Source: UBA1672 sp050633285 (GTDB taxonomy: Bacteria; Pseudomonadota; Alphaproteobacteria; Micavibrionales; Micavibrionaceae). From it: DNA of 64,000 nt. Each line of letters opens with the position of its first letter. The stretch's first letter is position 1. The DNA lies in the NCBI GenBank assembly GCA_050633285.1, contig JBOEGG010000001.1, positions 703,650 through 767,649 on the forward strand, read 5' to 3'. Below, one piece after another: positions 25,964 through 35,658 of the stretch. Under the pieces are notes generated by a model. That model saw only the letters and a list, made by a program, of their open reading frames with translations. It was not told the DNA's origin and ran no database searches. Made by a program: the position numbers and the translations under genes.

Positions 25964-27814
25964 CTAACGCCGACCAAACAGACGTTCAATGTCTTTTAAT
26001 GATAATTCTACATATGTAGGTCGTCCGTGATTGCATTGTCCTGATAATGGTGTTTCTTCCATTTGCCTTAAAAGCGCATTCATCTCTTGCGCATTTAAAC
26101 GTCTGCCAGAGCGAACAGAGCCATGACAGGCCATTGTGGAGAGGATATGGTTTATACGTGCGTCAAGCTCATCGGCATTATCATGCTCAATAATATTGTC
26201 AACAATATCTTTAACTAAACGTTTCGTATCAATTCGACCGCTGAGTAACGCAGGGATACTTTGCACGGCAATAGCACCCGGGCCGAACGCTTCTATTTCT
26301 AATCCGGACTTTGCTAAGTCTTCAGAAAACTCAAGAAGCTGCTGCGCTTGTGTCTCTTCTAACTCAATAATATCAGGAGAGAGTAAGCCTTGTCGTTCAA
26401 TACCGCTTTCGGCCATTTGTGCCTTGAAGCGTTCATAAACGAGACGCTCATGCGCGGCATGTTGATCGACAATAACCATTCCGTTTTGCGTTTGTGCAAT
26501 AATGTAGTTCTCATGCACTTGTGCGCGTGCAGCCCCAAGTGGGTATGATAAGTGATCTTCCGAAATTTCAATATGCTCTTCGGCTTTTGCCGTAGGAACC
26601 ATGTCATGTGCCAAAGATGTTTGCGGAGCGTATAGCGCATCGGTATGTTCAGATAATGCGCCATAGGAATGCGATGCTTCAGTCCCTCCATATGCATAAG
26701 ACCGTGGAACCGCAGCAGAGCCGCCGCGATGCAGAGGCAGTGAGGGAGTTATCATTCCTGTTGCAGTCGGGGAGTTGGCCGGTCGAAACGCACTTAACGT
26801 ATCTGTTGCGACAGTGTTCGATGCCTCAAACCCTTTGTCATGGATCGCATGTTTAAGTGCGCTGATGATCATACCACGGACAAGCTGTGGATCACGAAAA
26901 CGAACCTCCGCCTTGGCCGGATGAACATTGACATCAACATCTCCCGCAGGGAGCTCTAAGAATAGAGCTAATACAGGGTGTCGATCACGGTGTAAAACAT
27001 CGGCATATGCCGCGCGTACGCATCCATGGATCAACTTGTCTTTGACCGTGCGCCCATTAACGAACAGATATTGAAATTGAGATGTCCCACGGTGATATGT
27101 CGGAAGTCCGGCAAAGCCATAAAGCTTTATGCCCTCGCGCTCTGCCTCAATTTGCATGGAATTTTCACCAAAGTCTTTACCCAAAATAGAGGCAAGCCGA
27201 CTTTGTTGATCGAGAACAGCAGGGAGGTTAAGCTTCGTTGATCCGTTATGCGTAAGGGAAAAGGAGACATTTGGATACGCCATAGATAGACGCGTAATCA
27301 TATCCTTGATCGCACTATATTCTGCACGTTCGCTTTTTTGGAACTTTAGACGTGCCGGGGTTGCGTAAAATAAGTCGCGAACCTCAATGCGTGTGCCCTT
27401 ATGTTGGGCGCAGGGCATCACTTCGGATTTGTCGCCAGCTTCACATACGACCTGCCAACTGTCACCGCTTGATAAGTCGTGTGTTTGGATATTTACACGA
27501 GACACCGCGGCAATAGAGGCCAACGCCTCTCCTCGAAAGCCAAGATAGGAAATGTGTAATAAATCATCATCAGGAAGTTTAGACGTCGCATGTCGATCTA
27601 AACATGCAATCAACTCCTTGTCATTCATTCCATGTCCGTTATCGGAAATAACAATTTTTGTTTTTCCGCCATCCTGAATATCAACATCAATAGCCGTAGC
27701 TTTGGCATCAACCGAATTCTCAATAAGCTCTTTAATAGCCGCAGCAGGGCGTTCAACAACCTCACCGGCTGCGATCTGGTTAATCAGTGTATCTGGTAAA
27801 TATCGTATGCGCAT
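25964..27814 (-). CDS. mutL: DNA mismatch repair protein with endonuclease motif
   Basis: A GTG at 27841 extends the frame, but the ATG at 27814 gives the classical start MRIRYLPDTLINQIAAGEVVERP. The N-terminal GHKL ATPase shows ELIENSVDA, DNGHGM and GFRGEALASI. The C-terminal domain has VDQHAAHERLVYER, which fits DQHA(X)2E(X)4E of the nicking MutL class, plus ACHGSVRSG and CNHGRPTY metal-site elements. This 616-residue form should nick DNA itself, so MutH is not needed. Typical for alphaproteobacteria. The small membrane gene follows in the same operon. Confidence 0.96.
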   Translation of the reverse strand: MRIRYLPDTLINQIAAGEVVERPAAAIKELIENSVDAKATAIDVDIQDGGKTKIVISDNGHGMNDKELIACLDRHATSKLPDDDLLHISYLGFRGEALASIAAVSRVNIQTHDLSSGDSWQVVCEAGDKSEVMPCAQHKGTRIEVRDLFYATPARLKFQKSERAEYSAIKDMITRLSMAYPNVSFSLTHNGSTKLNLPAVLDQQSRLASILGKDFGENSMQIEAEREGIKLYGFAGLPTYHRGTSQFQYLFVNGRTVKDKLIHGCVRAAYADVLHRDRHPVLALFLELPAGDVDVNVHPAKAEVRFRDPQLVRGMIISALKHAIHDKGFEASNTVATDTLSAFRPANSPTATGMITPSLPLHRGGSAAVPRSYAYGGTEASHSYGALSEHTDALYAPQTSLAHDMVPTAKAEEHIEISEDHLSYPLGAARAQVHENYIIAQTQNGMVIVDQHAAHERLVYERFKAQMAESGIERQGLLSPDIIELEETQAQQLLEFSEDLAKSGLEIEAFGPGAIAVQSIPALLSGRIDTKRLVKDIVDNIIEHDNADELDARINHILSTMACHGSVRSGRRLNAQEMNALLRQMEETPLSGQCNHGRPTYVELSLKDIERLFGRR

Positions 27815-27887
27815 TGCGCCACTGTAATGGGATGTACGCACTTTGTCAGTAAAAGCTGTGTTTTAAAAGCAGATAAAAGTGGAAGAA

Positions 27888-28445
27888 TTACTTATATGGG
27901 AAAGTTCGGCTTAAACTGTCGCCACGTCTTTTGTGAAATTGCGCATGCTGTTTCTCTGCTTTTTCGCGTGCACGTTTTAGGCGGGTCTTAATTGTGCTGT
28001 CTATATCACTGCAATTGCTTGTAAATGTACGTAATGAGTTATAGGCACTGCGTAGTGTTTTCTTATATATGCTGCCGTGTTTTTTCTCATGCCTGAGGAT
28101 TTCAGTCTCAATTGATTTCCATTGTTTTCTATAGTCCGATTTACGCGCACCTGCCCACCGTGGGATATGGTATGTGATATTATGCGTGATTGAAAAATCG
28201 CTGACACGGCATCTTTTTTCACTAAGCTGTTTGAATTGATAGCGATACGAAAAAGAACTACTCGCACACCCTACGGCGTGCCCTGCCATGCAGTGAGAAG
28301 ACAGTACAGACATTGCCGTATTTAAAACGTTATGGGGGCTTTCCTCTTCAACAGAGTGATATTGCGTGCGCTCATTAAGGTGATAATCCGCGAAAGCATA
28401 GCTCGGAAAAATACATAAAATTGTAAAAAGGATATAAAACTTCAT
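27888..28445 (-). CDS. DUF922 putative secreted Zn-dependent protease
   Basis: The 185-residue protein has a signal peptide (residues 1-19, ending YAFA), then a compact domain with six Cys and the DUF922 features: CRVSDFSITHNITYHIPRW, a Trp-rich helix, and EILRHEKKHG, an HExxH-type zinc motif. The C-terminus is a charged helix. The DUF922 family is annotated as predicted zinc protease from motif alone. The gene is between mutL and a pentapeptide-repeat gene with no obvious partner. Confidence 0.78.
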   Translation of the reverse strand: MKFYILFTILCIFPSYAFADYHLNERTQYHSVEEESPHNVLNTAMSVLSSHCMAGHAVGCASSSFSYRYQFKQLSEKRCRVSDFSITHNITYHIPRWAGARKSDYRKQWKSIETEILRHEKKHGSIYKKTLRSAYNSLRTFTSNCSDIDSTIKTRLKRAREKAEKQHAQFHKRRGDSLSRTFPYK

Positions 28446-28517
28446 ATGGCCCTTATTGCCCTGTGTTTATGTCATTATTCTACAAGAATACAGGTATAGA
28501 GCGCAAATTTAACAGCA

Positions 28518-29825
28518 TTATTTATCCAATATCGCGCCATCCATAAGGGCGTGATCAAATATTGCACCATCTAAAATAGCCCCCGTAAAGTCCGCGCGCC
28601 TTAAATCAGCATAGCTAAGATCAGCATGCGTGAAATCTGCACCCATTAAAATAGCATCTCGCAAATCTACATTTTGTATATTGGAAAAGCGTAAGTCAGC
28701 GCTGGCTAAATTCACACGATTTAATTGATATGATCCATCAGGGCGTGTGAATTGTAACGGGCTTAGACGTGCTCCACGTAAGTTTGCGCGTGTTAGTTTT
28801 GCATTCCGCAGGCTAGAGCCTCGTAAGTCTATATTTTCCATGTAACAATCTCGAAAGTCTGAATAATCGAGAATTGCACTCTGAATTGATGAGTTACTTA
28901 AATCAAGATTGAGGAAGGCTGCTTTAATCGCACGTATGGCCGTTAACGGGTATCGTCTGATTGATGGTATATCCCGCAGGTCATAATTGCTGAGGTCTAG
29001 GCGTGTGCCGTTTTGTCCTGCAGTGTGCAGCCATACTTTATGACTATCCAATAAATCATGTAAAGAACCCTCTCCATCATCATCTAGGCGCTCTCCTAAA
29101 TCTTCATGAGTTACCGCGTTATCACGTTCTATACCAAAATTTTCCGTATGTTCTAAAATAACATCGGAAAGAATGGCATGTTTCATATTGGAATATGTGA
29201 GGTCTGACCCTGTGAAATCACTTTGTGTAAGGTTGGCCCCTTCAAACGAAGCACTTCTGAAATTGGCGTTATGCATTAATGCTTTGGAAAGGTCTGCATC
29301 GGAAAAATCGGCAGAATTCGCGCGAATACCGGACATGTTTGTATTGGCAAGACGTGCGCCGGTTAATATGGTTTGTGCACCACTCGCACCTGATCGTGCA
29401 CGATTGATAAGGCCGGATTCTTGATCTCTTTGCATGATCCGCCCTTCACGCAAATCTGCATCTGAAATATTTGCGCCTGATAAGTTTGCTCCTGATAGGT
29501 TTGCTCCGCGAAGGTCTGTTCGTGATAAATCTGTATGGGATACATCCGCATCGCGTAAGTCACACGCAAAAAAACAGGCATTTTTATACGTCCCAAGCGA
29601 TAGGTCTGCTCTAAAGAGTGTAGAGCCGGTAAAGTCAGCCTGTGATAAGTCGTGATTGTGAAAATTAAGTCCGGATAGGTCTTTATATTGTAGAACCGCG
29701 CGTTGTCCGCCAATTTGCCCACGCAAAAACATCGCGTGCTTCTCTAGGAGGCTATTAAAATCACTTTGCACAACCACAGGGAGTGCCTCTGGGTGAGGGA
29801 TGTCTTTATTAAGTGTGTCCAACAT
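28518..29825 (-). CDS. Pentapeptide-repeat protein with two modules
   Basis: The 435-residue protein is largely A(D/N)LXX repeats, which fold into a right-handed beta helix. Module 1 begins near residue 29 with HAMFLRGQIGGQRAVLQ and carries about 25 repeats; module 2 begins near residue 263 with HKVWLHTAGQNGTRLDLS and carries about 22 more. Each module thus opens with the same H-x2-(F/W)L-x4-G header, suggesting an internal duplication. There is no signal peptide or membrane helix, so it is probably cytoplasmic. The function is unknown; gyrase protection is known only for other family members. Confidence 0.88.
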   Translation of the reverse strand: MLDTLNKDIPHPEALPVVVQSDFNSLLEKHAMFLRGQIGGQRAVLQYKDLSGLNFHNHDLSQADFTGSTLFRADLSLGTYKNACFFACDLRDADVSHTDLSRTDLRGANLSGANLSGANISDADLREGRIMQRDQESGLINRARSGASGAQTILTGARLANTNMSGIRANSADFSDADLSKALMHNANFRSASFEGANLTQSDFTGSDLTYSNMKHAILSDVILEHTENFGIERDNAVTHEDLGERLDDDGEGSLHDLLDSHKVWLHTAGQNGTRLDLSNYDLRDIPSIRRYPLTAIRAIKAAFLNLDLSNSSIQSAILDYSDFRDCYMENIDLRGSSLRNAKLTRANLRGARLSPLQFTRPDGSYQLNRVNLASADLRFSNIQNVDLRDAILMGADFTHADLSYADLRRADFTGAILDGAIFDHALMDGAILDK

Positions 29826-29905
29826 AAGCGCATTATAACGAATAAAAAGAAAACATGCTCTCTTTTTATAAAATGGACATTAAATTAAGAATGAAATTGA
29901 GTGAA

Positions 29906-31480
29906 TTATAGGTTGTTTTTTATATTGTTAATCAGTGAAGATGTTGAGGCATCAATATGTGTTGGGACATCATCTGTGCTCAAATGTCCGATTAACTCAT
30001 TGGCGAGCTGCTTGCCAAGCTCTACACCGCATTGGTCAAAACTATTAATATTCCATGCAACACCCTGTACGAAAATTTTATGCTCATACAGCGCAAGTAA
30101 CATCCCTAAATTATATGGGGTCAGCTCGTCCATTAAAAGGGTGTTGCTGGGACGGTTTCCATCAAATGCTTTATGCGGATTATCATCTTTTTTTCCGACC
30201 ATTAAGGCTTCTGATTGTCCCAAAGCATTGGCAAGAAGCTTAATGTGATGATCTTTGAAATCATGCTGTGGTTTAATAACTGCAATAAAATCACAGGGCA
30301 CAACGGTTGTTCCCTGATGAACCAATTGAAAGAATGCATGCTGTGCGTTCGTACCGGTATCCTCTAGAATTAGTGGGCCAGTATTATAGGATATTCTTCG
30401 ATCCTGACGGTCAACAGATTTCCCGTTCGATTCCATATCTAAACCCTGAATATATGGGCCAAAGCGGGCAAGGTGCTGCGCATAAGGTGTGATCGTAATG
30501 GCCGGATACTCGCAGAAATTACGATACCAAACGCCAATCATTGCCATGAGGACAGGCATATTTTGGTGCAGAGGAGCATTGAAAAAATGCTTATCCATAC
30601 TATGAGCACCATTAAGCAACTCTTCAAAATTTTTATACCCTAGAGCAATTGCACAAGATAGACCTACTGTAGACCAGAGCGAATACCGTCCCCCAACCCA
30701 GTCCCAAATAGGGAAAATGTTGTTTTCTGCAATACCAAAGTCGGATGCACGCTCTATGTTTTGGGTAACACCCACAAAATGTTCACTGACTTTATTTGCA
30801 CCGAGATGTTTCTCAAGCCATGCTTTCCCACTTGATGCATTTGTCATTGTTTCTGATGTAGAGAAGGTCTTTGAAGTCACAATGAATAAAGTATGCTCAG
30901 GATCACATGTCTCTAAAGCATCCAATAAATGCGCCGCATCCATGTTGGAAATGAAGTGCATATTAAAGTGCGGATCACAAAATGGTTTTAACGCGTTATA
31001 AACCATGGCACTACCAAGGTCAGAGCCACCAATACCGATATTGACGATATGCTTAAACTTTTTTTCTTCACGGATACGGTTTGAAAATTTTTCCATACGA
31101 GATAAAGCAGAGCGTATCTGCGGTATGATATCCACGCCATCTACATAAACCGGAGTATCATCCTTCTGGCGCAAGGCAGTATGTAGAACTGCACGATTTT
31201 CAGAGGCATTGATAACATCCCCTGAAAACATCTTATTACGCCACCCATCTAAATCACATTTCTGTATCAGTGAAAGTAAGAGGTCGCGCGTCTCCTGCGT
31301 AATGGTGTTCTTTGAATAATCTAGTAATAGCCCTTCGTGGCGAATGCTGAATTTATCAAATCGCTGCGGGTCTTGCACAAAAAGCTCTGTAAGTTGCACA
31401 GGCGTAATTTGCTCTTTATGCTGTAAAAGAGCGTTCCATTCCGGTAATTCTGATCGTATAATTTCATCTGAATAAGACAT
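29906..31480 (-). CDS. pgi: Glucose-6-phosphate isomerase
   Basis: The 524-residue enzyme interconverts glucose-6-phosphate and fructose-6-phosphate. Signature parts include VNIGIGGSDLGSAM, VTSKTFSTSETMTNA, GGRYSLWSTVGLS, and QLVHQGTTVVPCDFI. The length is close to the family norm. It is 17 bp downstream of the second M16 gene, so it is probably cotranscribed. Confidence 0.97.
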   Translation of the reverse strand: MSYSDEIIRSELPEWNALLQHKEQITPVQLTELFVQDPQRFDKFSIRHEGLLLDYSKNTITQETRDLLLSLIQKCDLDGWRNKMFSGDVINASENRAVLHTALRQKDDTPVYVDGVDIIPQIRSALSRMEKFSNRIREEKKFKHIVNIGIGGSDLGSAMVYNALKPFCDPHFNMHFISNMDAAHLLDALETCDPEHTLFIVTSKTFSTSETMTNASSGKAWLEKHLGANKVSEHFVGVTQNIERASDFGIAENNIFPIWDWVGGRYSLWSTVGLSCAIALGYKNFEELLNGAHSMDKHFFNAPLHQNMPVLMAMIGVWYRNFCEYPAITITPYAQHLARFGPYIQGLDMESNGKSVDRQDRRISYNTGPLILEDTGTNAQHAFFQLVHQGTTVVPCDFIAVIKPQHDFKDHHIKLLANALGQSEALMVGKKDDNPHKAFDGNRPSNTLLMDELTPYNLGMLLALYEHKIFVQGVAWNINSFDQCGVELGKQLANELIGHLSTDDVPTHIDASTSSLINNIKNNL

Positions 31481-31497
31481 GGCTTTTCTATAGGGCT

Positions 31498-32889
31498 TTA
31501 TTCTGCATTGGGCAAGCTTTTGATGATCTTTACGTCGTTTATTTGTGCGTCACCCTCAGGCGGGCTGCCAACCAATACAATTGTAAGCTTTTCACTGTGC
31601 AATAATCTCTTTGAAACATTTTGAATATCTTCGATCGTTACGGCTTGTATCTTTTGATTTCGAACATCAAGATAATCCATAGGAAGGTTATCAAGCTGCA
31701 ATGACGTAATAACAGAAGCAATGGAATCCGTAGAGGTTAAAGACAGGGGGAGGGAACCTTGTAAATAAGATTGCGCTTCTTGTAATTCTTTATCCGTGAC
31801 GGGGGTGTTTTTCATTGTATCCCATTGCTCACGAATAAGATTTAACATCTCAGGGACGCTTTTATTCACCGTAGATGTGGAAACATGGAGGACATCAGCT
31901 TCGCGATATGATCTGAAATAAGAATAGATGCCATAGGTCAGTCCGCGTTTCTCACGTATCTCTTCCATTAAACGAGACCCAAAACCGGATTCTCCTAAAA
32001 TAAAATTCATAATCACTGCTGCGTAATAATCGGGATCATTGCGATCAATACCTTCTTGTGCAATTTCGATAACAGTTTGTGGTATATCTTGTTCATAGAG
32101 ATACGTTTGACCGGAATTTTGAATAGTAAAACGCTTTTCCTTTGTCTCGGGAGCATCAGGCATTCCACCGAAAACATCATCCAGGGCAACCTTTAATTCC
32201 TCTGGTGTAATATCGCCCGAAACACCAATGATCACTTGGTTCTTACCCAATGTTTTGTGAAACGCGCGTAAGTCGTGCTGCGTAATTTGTGCAAGAGTAC
32301 TAAGCGTACCACCACTATTATGGGCATAGGGGTGACCCGCGAAAATGCGGTCATTTTGTATACGCGCGGCCATCCATCGCGGATTAGATAGTGATGTACG
32401 AATACGGCTTAAATTCGAAGCGCGCATGCGCTCAACAGCGTCATCGTCAAAGCGCGGCTCTGTTAACGCTAATTTCAATAATGAAAGTGCTTCATCTTTA
32501 TGATGCGTGAGTGTTTTCAATTGCGCAGAATAATGATCTCGACTGGCCTGAAAAGCGAGAGTGATTGAATGATCTCTCAACGCTTTTTGAAAGCTCTGCG
32601 CATCCATATCACCTGCACCTTCATCCATGGTATTGGATGCAAGACGTGCACGCCCTTGTTTATCTTGCGGATCTGTCTTTGACCCTGCCCCCCGGAAGGC
32701 GACTTGCATGGCTATAACGGGAATTGAATGATCTTCCACCAACCACGCTGTAACCCCACTATCGCTTTGGACGGTTTGTATGTCCAAAAATTTGGTGTCA
32801 CTTTCGGCATTTGCCGTAATGGAAAAGGCCAACATGAAGGGCAAAATAATAAAAAATGGGGTTAGAAAGCGTAATGGAGGCAACATCAT
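31498..32889 (-). CDS. Non-catalytic M16 peptidase partner
   Basis: The 463-residue protein has a signal peptide ending in ANA at about residue 28 and the two-lobe M16 fold. The position of the HxxEH zinc motif reads QGRARLASNTM, so the zinc ligands are missing. The C-terminal R-Y-like region is kept (EKRGLTYGIYSYF). It overlaps the catalytic M16 gene by 4 bp. The two probably form a periplasmic heterodimer, as in other bacterial pairs and in mitochondrial processing peptidase. Confidence 0.9.
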   Translation of the reverse strand: MMLPPLRFLTPFFIILPFMLAFSITANAESDTKFLDIQTVQSDSGVTAWLVEDHSIPVIAMQVAFRGAGSKTDPQDKQGRARLASNTMDEGAGDMDAQSFQKALRDHSITLAFQASRDHYSAQLKTLTHHKDEALSLLKLALTEPRFDDDAVERMRASNLSRIRTSLSNPRWMAARIQNDRIFAGHPYAHNSGGTLSTLAQITQHDLRAFHKTLGKNQVIIGVSGDITPEELKVALDDVFGGMPDAPETKEKRFTIQNSGQTYLYEQDIPQTVIEIAQEGIDRNDPDYYAAVIMNFILGESGFGSRLMEEIREKRGLTYGIYSYFRSYREADVLHVSTSTVNKSVPEMLNLIREQWDTMKNTPVTDKELQEAQSYLQGSLPLSLTSTDSIASVITSLQLDNLPMDYLDVRNQKIQAVTIEDIQNVSKRLLHSEKLTIVLVGSPPEGDAQINDVKIIKSLPNAE

Positions 32890-34340
32890 TTGGCATCTCC
32901 TTGCGACTGATCTGGTGTGGCGGTTTCCTTGGGTAACAATAGCCCAAACACAGGAGGGTATATGTACGGTTCATCAGGGTTAAGGTAGGCATGAGCCGCC
33001 GCTTGGATTTGACCTTGCGTGACTGAGGCAATCTGTAATGGCCACGATTCAATATCATCTAAGCTCATTCCTGTAACCATGTTGTATCCTATAACCATGG
33101 CCGGCCCTGTTAAGCTGTCCCGTGCAAATATTGCTTCTGCTTGCATACGTGTAACTGCGTCCGATAATTCCTGATCTGTAACACCATTTATGGCGATATT
33201 ATGTAATTGCTCATCAATAGTATCTTGTAAAAGCTCAATCTTATCCTGTGATACGGGAATTGCCGTTATACTGAATGTTGAATCATCCCAAGCCGCAGAA
33301 TAATAAGAGAGAGAGACATCTGTCGCGAGTTTCTTCTCAACAACTAACGTTTTATAGAGGCGTGAAGTCGAACCGCCCCCCATGATCTCTTCAAAAACCT
33401 GTAAGGCAAGAGACATCTTCGCATCCTGACGGTAGCTTGGTACACGGTAGACGCGCTTTAACGTTGTCTCTTTAATGATTTCATGCTCAAGCGTTACAGA
33501 TGTCGAAGCAATAAAAGGCGGTGATGACGTTCGCACGCGTGCAGGTACATCACGCTTACGAAGCTTTCCATAGGTGCGCTTTGCAATATCGTGAACATCC
33601 GAGGCCGTAACATCACCTGATATAACAACAATCGCATTATTCGGCGCGTAATATAGGTCATAAAAAGCTTTGGCATCATCCCAGTTAAGCGTAGCCATTT
33701 CATGATACCACCCGATAACAGGAATACTATATGGATGATTAGGGAAAAGAGCTTCGGACAATTGCTCACCCATTTGCGCGCGCGGATCATTGTCCGTACG
33801 TTGCAGGCGTTCTTCTAATATGACTTTGTTTTCCGCTTCTACCTCTTCAATTGGTGGGTTAAGGCCACGCATACGGCCTGCTTCCATCTTCATCACTGTT
33901 TCTAAATGTTCTACTGCGATAGATTGGTAATATGCGGTGTAGTCTTGTGATGTGAAGGCATTGCCTTCTCCTCCAAGAGAACGAACAATGCGTGAAAATT
34001 CACCGGGTGCATATGTCCCGAGTTTTGAATGGGAATGCCCTTTGAATAGCAAATGCTCCAGAAAATGTGCAATGCCTGATTTCCCCGGTGGCTCATCGGC
34101 AGCACCGGCGCGATACCACACCATGTGCGTAACAACAGGGGCACGGTGATTTTCAACGATGACAACTTCCAGACCATTCGACAATGTGAAAGACTGCGCG
34201 TTAAAAACTTTTTGTTTTTCTGTGGCTTCTTGCTCCGTGGAAGGGACTGCCGTCGTTTCTGCTTGTACGACTTGCGGACTTACCAAGGCAATACATGCAC
34301 ATAAAGAAAGTGTGAGCTTGGTTATTGATCGGCTTTGCAT
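32886..34340 (-). CDS. Catalytic M16 zinc peptidase
   Basis: The 484-residue protein has a signal peptide (cut near Ala27) and the inverted zinc motif HFLEH at residues 92-96, with the third ligand Glu in EAENKVILEE. FTSQDYTAYY and VYRVPSY are typical M16 elements. It belongs to the insulinase-like family and should work in the periplasm with the overlapping non-catalytic partner. The substrate is unknown; family members degrade signal peptides or small proteins. The neighbours lspA and the DUF3035 lipoprotein keep a common alphaproteobacterial order. Confidence 0.95.
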   Translation of the reverse strand: MQSRSITKLTLSLCACIALVSPQVVQAETTAVPSTEQEATEKQKVFNAQSFTLSNGLEVVIVENHRAPVVTHMVWYRAGAADEPPGKSGIAHFLEHLLFKGHSHSKLGTYAPGEFSRIVRSLGGEGNAFTSQDYTAYYQSIAVEHLETVMKMEAGRMRGLNPPIEEVEAENKVILEERLQRTDNDPRAQMGEQLSEALFPNHPYSIPVIGWYHEMATLNWDDAKAFYDLYYAPNNAIVVISGDVTASDVHDIAKRTYGKLRKRDVPARVRTSSPPFIASTSVTLEHEIIKETTLKRVYRVPSYRQDAKMSLALQVFEEIMGGGSTSRLYKTLVVEKKLATDVSLSYYSAAWDDSTFSITAIPVSQDKIELLQDTIDEQLHNIAINGVTDQELSDAVTRMQAEAIFARDSLTGPAMVIGYNMVTGMSLDDIESWPLQIASVTQGQIQAAAHAYLNPDEPYIYPPVFGLLLPKETATPDQSQGDAK

Positions 34341-34374
34341 GGATTTAAAAACCTTATATGTAATCAGGCAATAC

Positions 34375-34902
34375 TTATTCTTCTATAATGGCTGTTTCAC
34401 CATCAGTGGCACTTTTACCTTCTTCAAGGTTTTGCTTAATGCGTTCATATTCTTTTTTGGGATCAACAACAGTCGCAGAAGCCTGCGTTGCAGACTTATC
34501 AAGCTTTAGCAATTTTTGAACGACAGTTCTATTACGCTCATCCAACTCTGCGGTTTCATTATTCACAGTTGCACGAATATTTTTATCAATGCCTTGTGCT
34601 TCTACTTTTTCAAGAAGAACAGATTCGCCCGAGCTTAGGGTTTCTGATGATACTTTTTCTTCACCGAACACGGCTTCTTGCGCCTTGGCAATAGTTGGTT
34701 GCTCTTGCGGTCGGGGTGCACCCAAAACAGGAGGGGGGAGGGCAACAGAAGAAGGTATCTCTAATGGTGCGCGTGTAATAACCGCGAATTCATCAGGCGC
34801 TTCTCTTTCCAGTCCCAAAGAATTACGCACATTCCCGCAGCTTGCCACTGACAGACTGCAAAGAAGACATCCGGATAGGAGGAAAAAATTATTTGTATTC
34901 AT
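34375..34902 (-). CDS. DUF3035 lipoprotein
   Basis: The frame opens with TTG at 34917; the ATG at 34902 starts a clean lipoprotein signal (FLLSGCLLCSLSVASC) with a lipobox Cys near residue 22. It then shows SLGLEREAPDEFAVITRAPLE and PPVLGAPRPQEQ, the DUF3035 signature. The rest is acidic, helical and low in complexity. Lipidation would be completed by the product of lspA, which ends 4 bp upstream. The family is conserved in alphaproteobacteria and of unknown role. Confidence 0.92.
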   Translation of the reverse strand: MNTNNFFLLSGCLLCSLSVASCGNVRNSLGLEREAPDEFAVITRAPLEIPSSVALPPPVLGAPRPQEQPTIAKAQEAVFGEEKVSSETLSSGESVLLEKVEAQGIDKNIRATVNNETAELDERNRTVVQKLLKLDKSATQASATVVDPKKEYERIKQNLEEGKSATDGETAIIEE

Positions 34903-34906
34903 TTGT

Positions 34907-35587
34907 TTATCGTCCAAATCGTTTTAGAAGAAAATTCTTGTGTGCACGACGCTTACGTCTTTGCTTACGATATCTATCTTTGGCTTGAATATCAAAGAAT
35001 AAAGATACAATAATCAACAGGCTAATACCTGTTACTACTGCCATATCGGCAATATTGAAGGCAGGCCAGTGATATCCCATCATATGAAAGTCAAGGAAAT
35101 CAATAACGGCACCATAACGTGCGCGGTCAATGACATTGCCAAGCGCTCCGCCAATGACTAGGGCGTAACAAAATCCGTGTAGGTTACTCTCGGCGCGCCA
35201 TAACCACACCATGAATAACACAGTAATGCCAAGCGCAACAAAAACCAGTATCGTCGGCATATAGCCACCATATTCGCTAAACATGCTAAAGCTAACACCG
35301 GTATTCCAAGCCATAACAATGTTAAAGAATGACGTAACCTTTACACCGTAATAAGGTAAAATCATTGGAGAAGCATTATACCAGTCCAGAAAATTATACC
35401 CCGTTTGCCCCATAGCATTCGGACGTACAAGAAGCTCCGTCACAGCCCATTTGCTGATCTGGTCTGATAAAAAAACAAGGAAGGCAATAATGAACCAAAA
35501 CAAACGTTTGCACAGGGCAGAGTTTTTCTGTTCTCTTTCACGTATAAGCGCCCGTTCTTCTTTACGTTCTTGTAAATTATCACTCAT
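34907..35587 (-). CDS. lspA: Lipoprotein signal peptidase (signal peptidase II)
   Basis: The protein cleaves prolipoprotein signal peptides in the inner membrane. Four transmembrane helices and the catalytic Asp motifs GALGNVIDRARYG and FNIADMAVV are present. The ATG at 35587 gives 226 residues; a GTG at 35608 would add 7. Either way it is longer than the usual 160-170 because of a charged N-terminal extension (QERKEERALIREREQKN), a periplasmic insertion before helix 2 and a basic tail (RKQRRKRRAHK). It precedes the DUF3035 lipoprotein and the M16 pair. Confidence 0.94.
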   Translation of the reverse strand: MSDNLQERKEERALIREREQKNSALCKRLFWFIIAFLVFLSDQISKWAVTELLVRPNAMGQTGYNFLDWYNASPMILPYYGVKVTSFFNIVMAWNTGVSFSMFSEYGGYMPTILVFVALGITVLFMVWLWRAESNLHGFCYALVIGGALGNVIDRARYGAVIDFLDFHMMGYHWPAFNIADMAVVTGISLLIIVSLFFDIQAKDRYRKQRRKRRAHKNFLLKRFGR

Positions 35588-35658
35588 TATATCGAGAAAC
35601 CTCGTCACCTACAGTTTAATAAATTGAAGGTGACAAGGTAACGCTTTATGCGCGACAA

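Noticed and set aside
28518..29825. Quinolone-resistance Qnr protein
   Set aside because: Pentapeptide repeats alone do not indicate Qnr; the length and the two-module layout differ.
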